Shown here one piece after another: positions 28,401 through 41,407 of a DNA stretch of 64,000 bases. This stretch comes from Pithys albifrons albifrons (Eukaryota; Chordata; Aves; Passeriformes; Thamnophilidae), in assembly GCF_047495875.1 (NCBI RefSeq), contig NC_092474.1:4233001-4297000 (forward strand), given 5' to 3'. Below the pieces are notes generated by a model. The model was not told the origin of the DNA. It saw nothing but the letters and a program-made list of their open reading frames with translations, and searched no databases. A program made the translations under genes and the position numbers. Every line of letters starts with the position of its first letter. Position 1 is the first letter of the stretch.

Positions 28401-31400
28401 AAAACTAAATTTTAAAGCATCTTTGCAGTATAGAGAAGCCAACCATTAAAAGTCTAGGGATGCATCTAACTAAGTCCTGTTTCTTGCTAGTTTAACATTT
28501 ATAATTCTTCCCTTTTTACTGTCCTACATTAGCCCACACTTCAGCTGTGTAGTGGTCTAATGTCATGTACAGCTACTAACTCAGGCTGGGTAAAAAGCCT
28601 GTCAGGGGTGATACTGCAGGTTTTCAAAAGTTTAAGAATTTCAAAAGTTATATTGTGCATGTCCACAATCCTCATAATTTCTAAATTCCAGCTCATCAAA
28701 TTGATCATCTTTAGCATTATGAAGTTGTTCTGGGTGATGCAAAACTGTCCAAACTCAAGGCCTTATAAAAGCATGAAATGCTACAATAATTTAAAGTAGC
28801 TGCGTGCTTTGCAAAGCACTCTCATATTGCTGGAACACTTCCCATATTTTTATAAGGATGTCAAACTGGAATATGGTCAAATAGCCTTTTGAATTAAAAG
28901 CAGTAAAAAACAAAACATACTCAACAGACTGAGAAAAACATTTGGAGTCTCTTGAAAAATGATAATTTCAGCTCATCTCCAGTTTGCAGCTTTCAAAAGC
29001 AAAACACTCTTGATGCAGTTAAAGCATGAGATTTGTTCCCTATGGATGTAAGAGCAGGAGTTCAGCTCCTGATCCTGTAAGCAAGTATGTCCTTGATTTT
29101 TTTTATAGTAGGGATACTTGTGACCCCAAATTCCAGCCTGTTAAGGGGCTTCCTGGAGGCTGCCACTTAAATCAGGTTTTCACCAAGCCTTGCACAGTTG
29201 ATGGTGGGAGCTCATCGCACAGTCAGACTTCTCTGACCAGCACAGGGAAGCTGTTCTGAAGCACCAAATATTGGAGTCCAGTAACTCCTTCTGCTGTAGT
29301 GAAAGAAAAATTGATAGAATCTCCAGATTCTTGTCCTAATTCCTACAGATTTCCGTACTCAGGACAGCAGCTGGCTCTCAGGGAAGGGTTGTCTACTCCT
29401 GGCTCTCAGCACAGCCTGTGGTCTGAGCTGTGCATGTGCTGTGCCTGCCTGTGTGTGCACCTGAGCAATTCTAAGAAATTCAACGTGGTTTCCCAGTACT
29501 TAATACATGCTGATTCCAGCAGCCAGATTTTCATGTTTCTTGGAAAAGATGGCTAATTTAGGGTACAAATTAATTTTGTTTAGTTTTGCACATATGAGTA
29601 AGAGTTGACAGGAGCTGCCTCTGATTAAATTTGTGCCACTGCATCACTCAGTCCTACAGACTGTGTAGTAGGAAAATATGCCATGATAACATCCTCCTTC
29701 AATTTCCTCTTTAATTTTTGGTACAATAGATGTATTTTCTCCTGCCTTCTGAAGAAGAGTCTAATGCATCCCTGAAGTTCATAAAATGAGATGGGGTCAT
29801 TTTTATTGAAAGCAAGTTAAACATCTGCCGTGCCTATTGTAGTATATTAAACAATATTTGATTATTCTCACTTCCCTGACGTGATTCGTGTCCCTGGCAG
29901 GCACAGAACCCTATTGTTTGCTTTTCATATACATGTAGCAATTTAAAATGTGCCTGTGAAATAAAATCAAAGATAAAGACCAGCTGCAGATACAAAGCAA
30001 AGACACAAAGATACAAAGTCAAGGACAGTGGTATTAATGCTCCATACCTGTCTTGTGTATTCCCACCCAGACTTCCCTACTTCCTCTCTGTGAAAGGGCA
30101 CGTGGACACCGTGGAAGAGAAATCCTTACAGTTCAGGGGCTGCTGTGGAGATCTGCTTTCCCCTTAAGCTTTGTTGAAGTTACAGCAATTTTGGTATTCC
30201 TTCATATCCACTGTGGGGAGCACATGGGGAACAGGAAAGCAGCTGAATATTTTGAGCCATTTTTCATCCACTTCTGATGGAGGTTGGGAGCTCAGGGACA
30301 GGCATGAAAGCAAACCACTTCACTTCATATTAACATTTCCTTACGCCCACTGCAGAGCCCTGGATGTGGCAGCAAACCCACAAAGCAGAGCAGCCGTGGG
30401 AAGAGAGCACAGGAGTGATGGCAGTGAGCTGGAACTGTGCTCCAGTGCAGTTTAGAGAGAGGAGGAAAAAAGACTGGCCCAGGCATTTGCCCAGCTCTAG
30501 ATATTTTATAGAGAGGTTTGCCCCTATTTGCCAGATTTATGTATAGTGAGCATAGTAAAGTGACTGTCTACTGGGAGACTGACAGTTACAACTGAGCCAT
30601 CACTGTTGGTATGAGCTAAAGTTAAAACCTGGAGGGTTCAAATGGTATTAGAGAGCATTCATTTATTCCACTGCTGATTACAAACCTGCACCAACTACAT
30701 TGTCCTACCTATTCCATTTGCTATCCCATTCCCAGGGCCAAAAAACTGCCTTCTGCACAGCCACACCACTCAACAAGCAACGGCAGCTCCTGCTCCCAGG
30801 AGGGATCTTTCCACACTTCATGAAATTCAAGAAAAAACTGAGCAAGAGTCACTGCTATCAGTCCACTGTCTGTATATTAGGAAGCATTTGAAGGAAATAA
30901 ATTCTCCCTCCCCCCAGTTGTTTTCACCTAAACCCTTCACTAACATCAGAGTGAAATTTTCCAGCTGGGAAATCAAACTTCTTTTTCCCCCAGGGCAGCT
31001 CAGGTGATAACTGCTTAGCCACTGGCAAATTTTATTATACTGAGAGTTATTCTTTTGTTTTCCATCAAACTGATTTTCCAGCTCTGCTCTGTATCAGTCA
31101 GTGCATTTGCTTCTCTATTTCTTGCTTGTCAGCCACGCTATGCCGTGATTCGTGCAGAAGTGGGAGAACTGTGAAGCAAAGCTGAGTGCTGCTGTCACCT
31201 GAAGGGACACAGACAAGGCAAAAACACATGGCACCAAGACATGAAAATGCATGTCTTGAAATATTAAAAATCATCAGGGCTTTGGATGTGCTTTCAGAGT
31301 TTACGGTCATCTACAGGCAATGATGCATTAAATGGGAAAGCTATTTTATTGAATAATATTGGAAAGGTTGTTTGCAAAAAAAATAAAGGTTGGGGTATAT

Positions 31401-34400
31401 TGAGCCTCACCAGTGGCATAAGTACAGTTCAGACAATACATTAACTCTCAGTATCCTGGGATTTTTATCTGAATCAACACATAGAAGTAAAGAGAGAGGT
31501 GAACATTCTTCAACCAGTTAAAACAAAGCCAAGACTTTGCTCCACTTCCATCATTCATAGCCACAACATTGCACTCCCAGACATCACAGCCCAGGTCAAA
31601 CAAAGCCAAGCTGCCCAACCAGCAATGCTGGTGGAAATCTGTGGGTCACAGCATCCCCTTTTGCTCCCTCACAGAAACCTGGAGTGGGCACATTCCTGTC
31701 TCTCTCAATTCTCCCCCAGGGCTGACAGACAGACCTTCTGAAGTGTAGGCCTAAGCTGCTCTCCTTTAGGAAGGAATTAATTTAACCATTCCAAAGGATC
31801 AGTCTATGCTCCTTCTAACGTGCAGTCACAGCTCTGCATTTCACCCCAGCCATCACTGCTTTCTCTGCACAGAGGGTCAAGGCTGAAGGAGGGACAGGGC
31901 ACTGGCTGCTCTGCCAGCTTTTTGGTTTTATTCCCGAGGAGCTGAAAGCCTCCCAGGGCTGGGAATTTTCAAGACATTTCATTTTCATAGTGATGCCATA
32001 AAGATAAAAGCCTCACTGGGTGCCTCCCAGATGACAAACAGCTCTGCCTGCTCTATGTAAGCACTACTCAGGCTGCTGGGCTTCTCTTGGTGCTGCCCAA
32101 ATATTGACCATGCTCAAGTGCCACAAATAACATTTGGTGCTTGTGCAATCACTTCAGGCTGGGGGAGCTCTCAGAGAATAAATATTTTGCTGGAGTGCTG
32201 CTTTAAAAAAAGAAAAAAAGCCAAACCCCACTTTGACACAGTGTTACTGTCCAACAGCCAGTTTTAGAGCAGGACTTGAAGACATGAAACATGGGCTGGT
32301 CTATAGATAATCCTCAGTAGGCTGAAGGAAAGAGAAGCATGGGAGGAACCCCACAGCATTATAGTTTGGTGTCTCAGAGGGGCTGAGCAGCCTGCCCTGG
32401 GGCAGGGGGCACCCAAGGACAGCTAAAGGTGAGTAGTTGACTCCCTGTAAGGCACAGCAAGGTGGGGCTGGGTCAGCATTGCTCCCCAGATGGGCAGAGT
32501 GGCATAGGGTGTGCTCATGCACAGTCCTGGAGAGTCTGGATTACAGGGACAACAGGGGGAGAGAAGAAGAGGGAGCACCAAAGCCAGGTGCCCTCTCCAG
32601 AGATTCCAGTCCTCTGCCCACTCCATGTCCAGCAACTCATGATCAGTCTTCCAGCAGGGAGAAGAGCATTTCGGAGGTCAGAGCAAGCCCATGAAGATAG
32701 AGGTTTCCAGAAACAGTAACTCCTGATGCAGTGAGCAGTGACAGTGCCACCCAGACCATCCAAGGAACCATTTTCCTGGTACTGAGGCAAATCTCATGTT
32801 CAACATCCTAGACTGATTCTGTATCTTTCAGAATAATTTTGTTCAGTAAAAGATAAGTTTTGAAGAAAACTTTAAAGCAAAGCATGAAATTCTTCTGCTT
32901 CTGAGGCTCTCTGAGACATGAGTCCTTCCCTCTGATGTAATAAACAGTAGGAGAGGTGAAATGGCATGAATAATAAAGAACAGGAAGATAAATAATAAGG
33001 AACAGGAGAGTGAATGAGGAAATAACTCTTCCATTGTTAGAATGGTGCCAGTGGCAGCTTTATAGCAACTTATTTCTATTTAAAGCCTGGTTTGGGGGCC
33101 ATAATCTCTCAGCTGTTTTCTGTACCATCTGGCTGAAATTTAGCATAAAATTTGTTATCTCAGAGGTAAATTAATTTTTTTTCCCTTTATCGAAATTGCA
33201 GTATTTGGGAAAAACCACCAAGATATAGAGACTCACATTCAGGAGTATTTTTACCAGCTAAAAGTAATCTTTGCTTTAAAAGTAGCTTGTTGAGACAATC
33301 TGGTTATGGGAACAATGTCCAATTCTTTCATAGTATTTTTAACATTGTTGGTATATGCTCTAAAGTCCCACGTGTGAAACCTCAAAGCTGAAAGAACCCC
33401 CCAGGACACTGCCAGGACAGTGCTGTAGCTACAAGGACATGCTCCCATTTTCCCCAAGCCACTTTGCAGGGCTCACAAGCAGAAGCCTCATGGCCACTGT
33501 GGAAAAACAGCACGACCAGGGCTTGGGGAGGGCCTGGAAAGAAGAGTGCCATGGGCATCTCTGTGCAAATCCAGCAACTCAAAACTACTGAAGCCATGCA
33601 CAGCCTGGCACTGCACGTGTTGCCCATTCCCACCTTCCCACTTTGGCTTTACTGTTCATCCCTGGCCACTCCACTGCACTCATTGCATTGACTTTGGTCA
33701 GACCCTCAGAGATGCCCCAGAGGGAGCTTTGCTCCACTGCCACGTGCTGCTCTGCTTGCCAAGGATGGACAACACACTCTGACATCGCTCCTGGCTGCAT
33801 TTCCAGGCCACCACGCTTGGGAGACCGTGCACACCCTGGAGGGAGCACAGGCTGGACACCAGTAGCCCTGGGACAGAACTCTGAGAAGTCAGTGGCTTCT
33901 CACATGCTCCTTGCCCATCTGTTAACCTGAATAAGGCCTTCTTCCAGTCCTGGCCAGCAAACAGGGACAGCAGTGACTACCTCTCCTTTTGTCCCACCAA
34001 GTGCTCCAGCTCCCAACCCACCAGCTGGGGATGTTACAGCTCTGCTTCCACATTTCACAGCTAAGCACTCCTTTTCCTGCTAAACCCCAGACAGCTACTT
34101 CCTAATTCATTTTACATTAACCTCATTATTTCAACGCTTTGTGCTGCTTCTCTCCACTATCATCTGCAGCCATCCTTTGAGTTAAAGGTGTAGAGCTTTA
34201 TCTGCTGAAAGAAGTCTCTGTTTTCCAGTCTGGACTTCAATTATTCAGCAAATAACACAGCTCAGTGGAGGAAGGTTGCTGGAATAATTTGTATCTTTTT
34301 ATACAAACTGATAATAAAAATTTAGCTTCTTGATGTATTTTTCTCCCTTAAATTGTAGTTATGTTTCCTCGAATAGATAAATGCAAGATAAATTCAATTA

Positions 34401-34560
34401 CAGCATAATTTCTCCCAGGGTGAATAACCTTTAAATCAGCTCTGATCTCAAAACACATTATGAGATAACACACTGTCCATTACATTGTTGAAATTGGGGC
34501 TACGGCAGTGCCTAGAGTTGTCAGTATGAATATCAAATTATTTATGTTCCTCTTTGCATC
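22415..34560. other. Intergenic region between SLC15A4 and the CpG island
   Basis: These 12 kb have no open frame that looks coding. Contents recognised: a CR1 fragment at about 25643-25790, and an AT-rich homogeneous stretch at about 34230-34560 just before the CpG island. The remainder is unremarkable single-copy-looking DNA in which I see nothing to name. Confidence 0.7.
25643..25790 (+). repeat. CR1 LINE 3' fragment, plus orientation
   Basis: It matches the end of CR1 ORF2 and the tail: cctggaacaggctgcccaag, ttccttctctggagacactc, gatt.tctgcaacctgctctgggcaaacctgcttt in blocks, and aggtcccttccatgcccaac. It is diverged and lacks an intact ATTCTGTG terminal repeat. Ends are approximate. Confidence 0.85.
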
Positions 34561-34604
34561 CTTGAATACCAAATAAGCTCAGGAGCACTGACAGCAAGAA
34601 GCCC

Positions 34605-34612
34605 TATTTAAA
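34605..34612 (+). promoter_or_regulatory. TATA-like TATTTAAA upstream of the CpG island
   Basis: TATTTAAA lies about 30 bp before the first CpG-dense sequence at 34,643. That spacing would suit a plus-strand start site there. This is an inference only; the motif is common by chance in AT-rich DNA. Confidence 0.2.
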
Positions 34613-34642
34613 CACTGATTTTTAGCAGAGGCAAGAGGTGCT

Positions 34643-34882
34643 CGCTCGACAGCTCCTGGAATTGCAGTGCTCTATTAATCACGGCGATGTGCAGCCACAC
34701 CACTCCGCTGTCACCTTGCCGAGAGATGCCCCCGCTCCCGGGGAGCAGCTCCGCAATGAGCGCTCGGCTGAGCCTTCCGCCCGAGCGGCTGCATCGCTGG
34801 TGCCGCAACAGCGGGGGAGCCACCGCAGCCTTTGCGGGGCGTGCTGTGGGTTGGAGCCGTTCATGAGGAGCAGCCCAGGCGC
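34643..34882. promoter_or_regulatory. Isolated intergenic CpG island
   Basis: Hand counting gives 22 CpG dinucleotides in about 240 bp, with GC near two thirds. The surrounding tens of kilobases are strongly CpG-poor. It lies about 12 kb past the end of SLC15A4 and 16 kb past the end of TMEM132C, so it is not the promoter of either gene. Persisting CpG density implies an unmethylated germline state, hence a possible promoter or enhancer of an unannotated transcript. Short open frames on both strands are explained by GC content. A consensus-like splice donor CAAG|gttagt lies at 35043 on the plus strand. Confidence 0.65.
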
Positions 34883-37800
34883 ACATGCCTTTCCCATCAC
34901 AAGATTTACGAGTTCTCTTTATGCCCTCCTCCATTTTACAAGTCTGAACCTTTAACACCACCAGTGTCTGCTTTTGGGGGATGCTTCTGTGAAACATTAC
35001 CCGCTCCAAAAGCCACATGCCTTAATGTAATCCCTGCCCAAGGTTAGTGGAGTCACAGGCTGGAGCTCCAGCAGAGCCTCAGTCACTGTGAGCCATCTAA
35101 ACACACTGCTCTGTGCCATGGAAATTCCTTCCTGAAAATAAAGTTAACCCCATGCTCAATGTGGCAAAGCTTCAGGTGGTCCAGCTTGCTGAGACAAAAC
35201 AATCCAATGCAATTCAGTGCAGGCTTGGGAGAGGAAGGGATTTTTTTTCTTTTTGAGCAGAAGAAAGTCAGGCAGCACTTGGAAAACAAATGGAGAAGGG
35301 TCTTGCTCAAGCTACAAACCAGCCAAGTCACATTCTGCAAAGCAACTACTGCAGAGATAGCTTGAGACCTTTGAAATGCCACCATCCAACGAGCACCACT
35401 CAAAACCAATCTAAAGCCAATAACAAGAGTCTGAGGGATCAAAATTATATCCAAACAATAGCTGTGCATATGAATGCTCATAGTTTGGACAAGGAAGTTT
35501 TAAAACTGAAAAAGGTAAACCAAACAGTGAACCTACAGTGGACTTACTTTAGTGGGATGGATGAGATGATAAAGCAGTTTAAGACTGACCCCAGAAAAAA
35601 ATCTCCTTGTTCAACCATCTAACTGTTCAATTTGGTCAGTGAGTGAAAACTAAACCTGGATTACTAACAAAACCTACCCACCAGCTGTAGGACATGCTGG
35701 AGCTTTAGGGAACAGCAGCTTAACTCTCTAGCTGTTGTTTTCTTTACTAATTTTTAAGGCCATCACCATGTCAAGCAGAAAATGCAGTCAGCTGCAGAGA
35801 GCTGTAATTACCAAGACTGTTTACAAGAAGCTTCGATGGCAACAAGCCTCCTGTGCAGTAGCAAGTTTACCACTGAAGCAGTCTGAGAGTCAAAGTCTCC
35901 CAGTCGAGTGCCTGGATGGCTCGTTCCTGCCTAATGAAACGATAGGGGCAGAGCACAGGGTGCTTTTAAAGCTTCCTGGGGCAAATAAGCATGAAAGAGA
36001 GAAGCCCTGAGCAAGGAACACGGATCACCAGCTTCTCAAGCCCTCATGGGACCCCGAGGCACTGGCAGTGAGCTGAGCACCCAGGTCTGTGCTTCCCAAT
36101 GCTGGCAGAATTCCCTGGACAGCGAGCAGGCAGCCAGCCCCGTGAGCTCTCTCAAGATCAGAACCCAGATGATGCTCTCAGCTTGTCAGCAGCTGACTTC
36201 AGTGAGAACTCTTGTACATGGAGAGGAAAAACACTGGCTGGGCAAAGCAAGTGGTGGTGGATTCAGGGGCAGCTGAAAGGGAACAGGGAAGGGAGAAAAT
36301 GGTGGTTTGTTTAATGCCCAGACAACAGATGAAATGATTGTTTGACAAAAGTGCCTGGAAGCTCCTATTCTTGGTTTTGTTATAATTTAAATTTTGTTTA
36401 TGACAAAAATGACCTCCTGGTAATTCAGTACGACTCAGGGCCAGGCAGCCTATTATATAAATGAGTTATATCTTACATTCAGTGATCCTGGATACCAAGT
36501 AGGTACTTTTTTAAAGATAAAACATTGCACTTTAATTCAAGGCTAACACACCACTGAGCCAAGAAAACTGTAGAATTGCCACGCCCAGGGAAGCTGAGCT
36601 GTCCATGTACTGAGGAGCAGCCCTCTCTCTCCTCATCCTCCCAAGGACACCAGACAGGGACCAGACAAGGCTTTGGTTCACTCTTGTACCAGGCAGCCTT
36701 CTGCCCATGTGAGGTGCTTTCTATCTCCTACAAGGTAGATCCACCTCCAAAATCAAAGCCTTGGTACTTAATTCAGTGCCTTACAGGGGGAGTACAGGAT
36801 GCTCTGCTAGGAGGACAAGCTGCTTTCTCCAAAGCAGGAGCTGAGCATGACAGTAGAAAAAGCTCCTGTTGATCACAAACCAGCAAAGGGCCCATGTTTA
36901 TCAGGAGGATTTAGGTGGCCCCATCTGACAAGTCTGTGCTAAGCAACTCCACAAATCACACCACGTTTATCTGCCTTTGTTTTCCTCCAGCCAAGGCAAG
37001 TCACTGGTAAAAACAACAGCTGTTAGTCACAGCCTCCCATCCCAGGGAGTCGGAGGAACTTATGGAATCAGCCTGCTGGGTGTGATTTACCAAAGAGGGA
37101 AAACCATTTACATGTACTTGACATAACCAACAATAATAATTCTGTCTGTCTGCATTTTATTAATATCTGTGCATTGCTGGTGATGATGTATGAAGGAGAC
37201 AGGAGATGATGCTTTGAAGCTGTGAGAGAGGGCTGGCCCTGCAGGGCTAAGAAAGTGTCTCTGTCAGAGTAACACACTCTGCAACAGAAGGTGTCATTTT
37301 TATGGCGTAGTGAAGCCTCTGTGACAGAATTATCGTGGCAGTAATCTTGCTGAAGAGACTCTCAGGTGGGGAGGAGAAGGGAGAGGTCTTCTGATTAGAT
37401 GGAGCTGGGAGTATTTCTCAGTGAAAATATGTTCAGTAGGTACTGCCTGCCCATTTTGTGTAGTTATTTTGCTCTAGGTTAGCCACAGGAACCCAAACAT
37501 GATTTCACAGCAAGGGGCAGCACAGCTCAAGGGATGCTGAGAGGGCACCTGTATCCTGGAGCAGCTCTGGACTGTCTGATGCTGAGGAAAGTAATTCTGC
37601 ACCTGACCCTCAGGTTCCCTTCATTTTAAAAAGGGCAAACAGTCTCATTGTTGTGCTATTTAGTGACATTCTTCAGTGTTTTAAAGCACCCAAACTTCTG
37701 TTTAACAGAAACAGACTGTGCTGATCATTACACAGGGCTACAACCTGAGAGATCTTTAAAGAAGTCCTGAGTAAAGGCAAACCCTTTGCTGTGACAGAGC

Positions 37801-38659
37801 TCTCACAACCCCCAGGAGGAAGCTGAGCATGAACAAGGCTGGGGAACAGCAGGTGAAAAACAACAGTGGGTTCCATCAGCCAAATCAAACCTCTCCAGAC
37901 CTTGGTGGGATTGAACCCAAAGAAGCCCCAGGTCACTCTGCCCAATCTGATGCTGCATGGCTGGGCCCAGGCTGTGTCCCAAGGGCAGCAGGCACAGATC
38001 TGGAGTGACACTCAGCATTTAACACTCCACAGTCACCCCCACAGTTCAGCTGTGTGGCTCTGGTTGCTTCATGGCCAGCTCGGGAGCAGCTCATGCCAGG
38101 CAGGGTGGGAGTCAGGAACAGAGGATGTGTCCTGCCTGGCTCATTATAAAGCTTTTGTGTCCTTGGCTGGCTGAACAGTAGAGAGACATTCCCTGGCATA
38201 ACGTATGAGACAAACAGAGGCAGGGCCAGACCTGCAGCCCTGTGCCCCTGCCTGCCCTCTCTGGGATCTCTTTCCCCTGGGAAGGTCAGTCCTGTGATCA
38301 AGACTGCACAAGGATGTCCAGATCCTCCTTGAAGCTACAGAAAAGTGACTTCCACTCACATCTGCCAACTTGTTAAAGACCTTTACACCCTGCAGAGGAG
38401 GGAAAACATGATCCAAACCCCTCTGTGCTTTGTTATTAGAAGCAGCAGGGAGCTTCCTGCCTCCCCTCAAACTTTCTTAATTTTTCAACCACCTCTCTGG
38501 GAAAAGCTTTCCTCACATGCTCACCCCAACCATCCTCCAACATCCTTTCCAAGGAGGTGGCCCCAGGGTACAGCACTAGAACAGCACAAGCCACAGCTGC
38601 CCAAGGACTCTGCAAGTGCATCCACTGCCTGAGCCATCAGAGATCCCTAAAGACTAAAC

Positions 38660-38673
38660 AATAATAATAATAA
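38660..38673. repeat. Short (AAT)n microsatellite
   Basis: About 4.7 copies of the trinucleotide. Too short to be more than a minor landmark. Confidence 0.8.
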
Positions 38674-41371
38674 CATAGAGCAATAAAATCAGAATCTACC
38701 CTAAAGCATCCAATTGTTGTATGGAATCTCTCCAGAAACTTGCTCTGTCCTTTCTGACCACTTGCTACACATTTAGAAGAGTTTCAAAACCTCCCTTTTA
38801 CAATAAACAGAACTTTCCTAAGCATCTTTTATTCAAAAGTTTGGTTTGAGGCAGGCATTTTTCATTCATGGAGATCTTGATTCTGGCTTGGCTTGCATTA
38901 AAAAAGGCACTTATTGAGGAAGCTTCATCAAGGAGAATTAAACCTTTAGACAAACTGTCATTTTACTTCTATTACCTAATGCACCACAGTGATTTAAGGA
39001 AGACAATGTGGAACTTCCAGTCCAGGAATTAATCTTCTTTATGACAGCAGATTGCTCTGGAATTCTTTTTGGAAAGCACTTGCACAATAATTAAGGTAAT
39101 ACCAACATGATCAACAGCACACCCTCTATTTTATCCACAAAGGTTTCTCCTTTAACTGCCAATATTTTCCATTTTTACTTTCCAACTATGTAGAAAACAA
39201 AATGAAACAAACCCTGTATAATATTCATGTCTATACACACACAGAGTTATGGTAACAAAGTGCAGAACAAATCATTCAGCAGCAGATTTACCTCAGGGAT
39301 TGAGGGACTAAGTATTCAACTGTTCTCTTTCTGTCTTGTTTACTAAATGCAACAAAATCCTCCTCCAAAAGCCACCCTCCCTCCACACCTAGAGCCTGCT
39401 GATAATGTTTTGCCAAGTTTTCTGCTCTTCTGAGCAAGGAAAGAGGGAACCCCATGATGCTGGTTTATATTCAGATTCAGACTTTGCTTTGAGAGCCTGA
39501 GCAGAGGGATGACAGCAATGTGGGGTTTATGGTATATTATGGTAAAAAAAAAAACATTGCTCAATTAAATAAGTGATAGGATGCATCCAAAAAGGTCACA
39601 TAAAAACCCAGAGAAAACTCTGTAAGTTCACCAAAACACCCCACTAACAGCACAAGGCAGTTTTGTAGTTGCAATCCACAGGTTGGAAAGCAAAGTTCCT
39701 CATATTCCCAAGTAAAATCTGGAGGTGATGGCTGATTTAGAGAGTAATTGATACCATATTCTATTAATACTTCGTATAAAACAATAAGGATGGAGCAAGA
39801 TTTCTGAAGCATTCCTGGGAAGATTACAGAACTTTAAAATATAGCTAAAAAGGGTCAAGTTTTTTGCCTCCAATGGCATTTGTGGTCTGAATTTTTTGGC
39901 CAATATCTATATTCAAAATCCAAATCCCAGAAGTTTTTAACGGAAGAAAGAAAATAAAAATGTAAAACCATTCAGAGGAGAGTCAGGAAAAAGGAGAAAA
40001 GAAACCTTAGTAGCTGGGGCGGAGATCAGATGATGGACATGTGTAAAGTCATGAAGAGAAAACACAGTCAAGGAGTATCAGACATGGCAATCAAAGTGTA
40101 GAAGCCTGATCACAATTCAGTCTTCCTGAAAAGGTCATGATATTTCTTCCACTGCTTTTTTCTTTTCCTAATTATAATTTGCCTTTTTTTTCCCCTTTTC
40201 CAGATCTTCCCTTACCTTTCTCTGTTCCAAAGCATCTCACTTCACATTTTCCAGCATTTATTTTTTGTGGACCACAACAGTTTGAATGCTGCTAGAGTAG
40301 CCAAAGAAAAAGCCCACCCAGATACTTGGATTACTTGTAGAAAAATCATTGCACAAAGTTCAGAATACAGATTCAGGTATGCTTTTATAGAAGTAAATCC
40401 ATCCCTTAGACCAATGGATGTTTAAGGACTAGGTAGCTGTGAACCTGCAGGGAAATTGTGGCTCAGCAGTGGCACAGTGAAAGCTCCAGCTGTAACAGAG
40501 GGGAGTTCTCTGCCTTGACATCTTCTGTTCTTCTACCCAGCAGAAAACTGGTAGAACTTCATTCTTCTGTAGCCTAAAGCTGACAGATCCTTGATAACCC
40601 TTTTACCATTGCTTCAGTCTCTAAGTTGTGCTTCAGTCTGCTCAAAATTGACCAAAACTAATTGGGGAATGAACTGTTTCTCCTTTACCCCTCTGGCTCA
40701 GGAACACCCAGATATACTTGTCATCAGCAATAGTTTCATGCAGCCTGAGGACAACTTCTTGCAGCCTGAGGACCACAGAAGAGCTCCCTGCATCCAAACC
40801 TTCAAGAGGCAGAAGAACTATCCCAGATCCACCCCAAACACAGTAAAAGAAGCCAACCCCAGCAACTCCACCAAGGTGGCACATTGCAGCTTGAGGACTG
40901 TGCAATCCATTAAGAGCTTAAGTTATGGGAAGTGCCTAAGCACAGAGGGAACCCTGAGGTGCACCATCAGAGGCAGGCTCCCTGATGAATTAATAGAAAG
41001 TGAGATCTACATTTCAGCTGTCATCCTGATGCAGCAGCTTGGAGAGCAGCCAGAGATTCCCGGGATTCAGACACGTCACGAGCTGGCAATTAGCAACTAT
41101 GTTCCTGTAAGCTTGGGAGGGCTGTCAGGCCTCTGTGCTGCCTCTCAGCACTCCTGAGAGGGCAGAGGATGGATCTGTGTTGAGGTATGTGTTTGTATGG
41201 ATGTGTTCAGGCTGTTTATAGCAAAACCTGAGAGAACAATTCTGTGCCTCTAAGAAGAAAACTGTTGCAGCATGAAAAGTGAGCCTTAGTCCACCAGCTT
41301 GCACACAAGATGGGTTTATCCTTGATATAAGTCAAGGCAGAAAGCTGGACTCTGGCAGCATTGATAATAAT

Positions 41372-41407
41372 TAACAACAAAAACAACAACAAAAAACCAA
41401 ACCAAAC
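41372..41407. repeat. (AAC)n / A-rich low-complexity tract
   Basis: A run of aac and aaaac units merges into aaaaaaccaaaccaaac. It is simple sequence, not attached to a recognisable retroelement. Confidence 0.8.

Noticed and set aside
30620..30660. Possible tRNA B-box (gggttcaaatgg)
   Set aside because: The box is incomplete at its 3' end and no matching A-box or cloverleaf could be built around it.
34608..35018. 136-codon minus-strand and 105-codon plus-strand frames over the CpG island
   Set aside because: High GC and CpG content lower stop codon density on both strands at once. Neither frame resembles a known protein.
38271..38640. Stretch resembling a CR1 reverse complement (ctctctgggaaaagctttcc and similar)
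   Set aside because: Only short word matches; the expected order of CR1 blocks is missing, so it is not called as a repeat.
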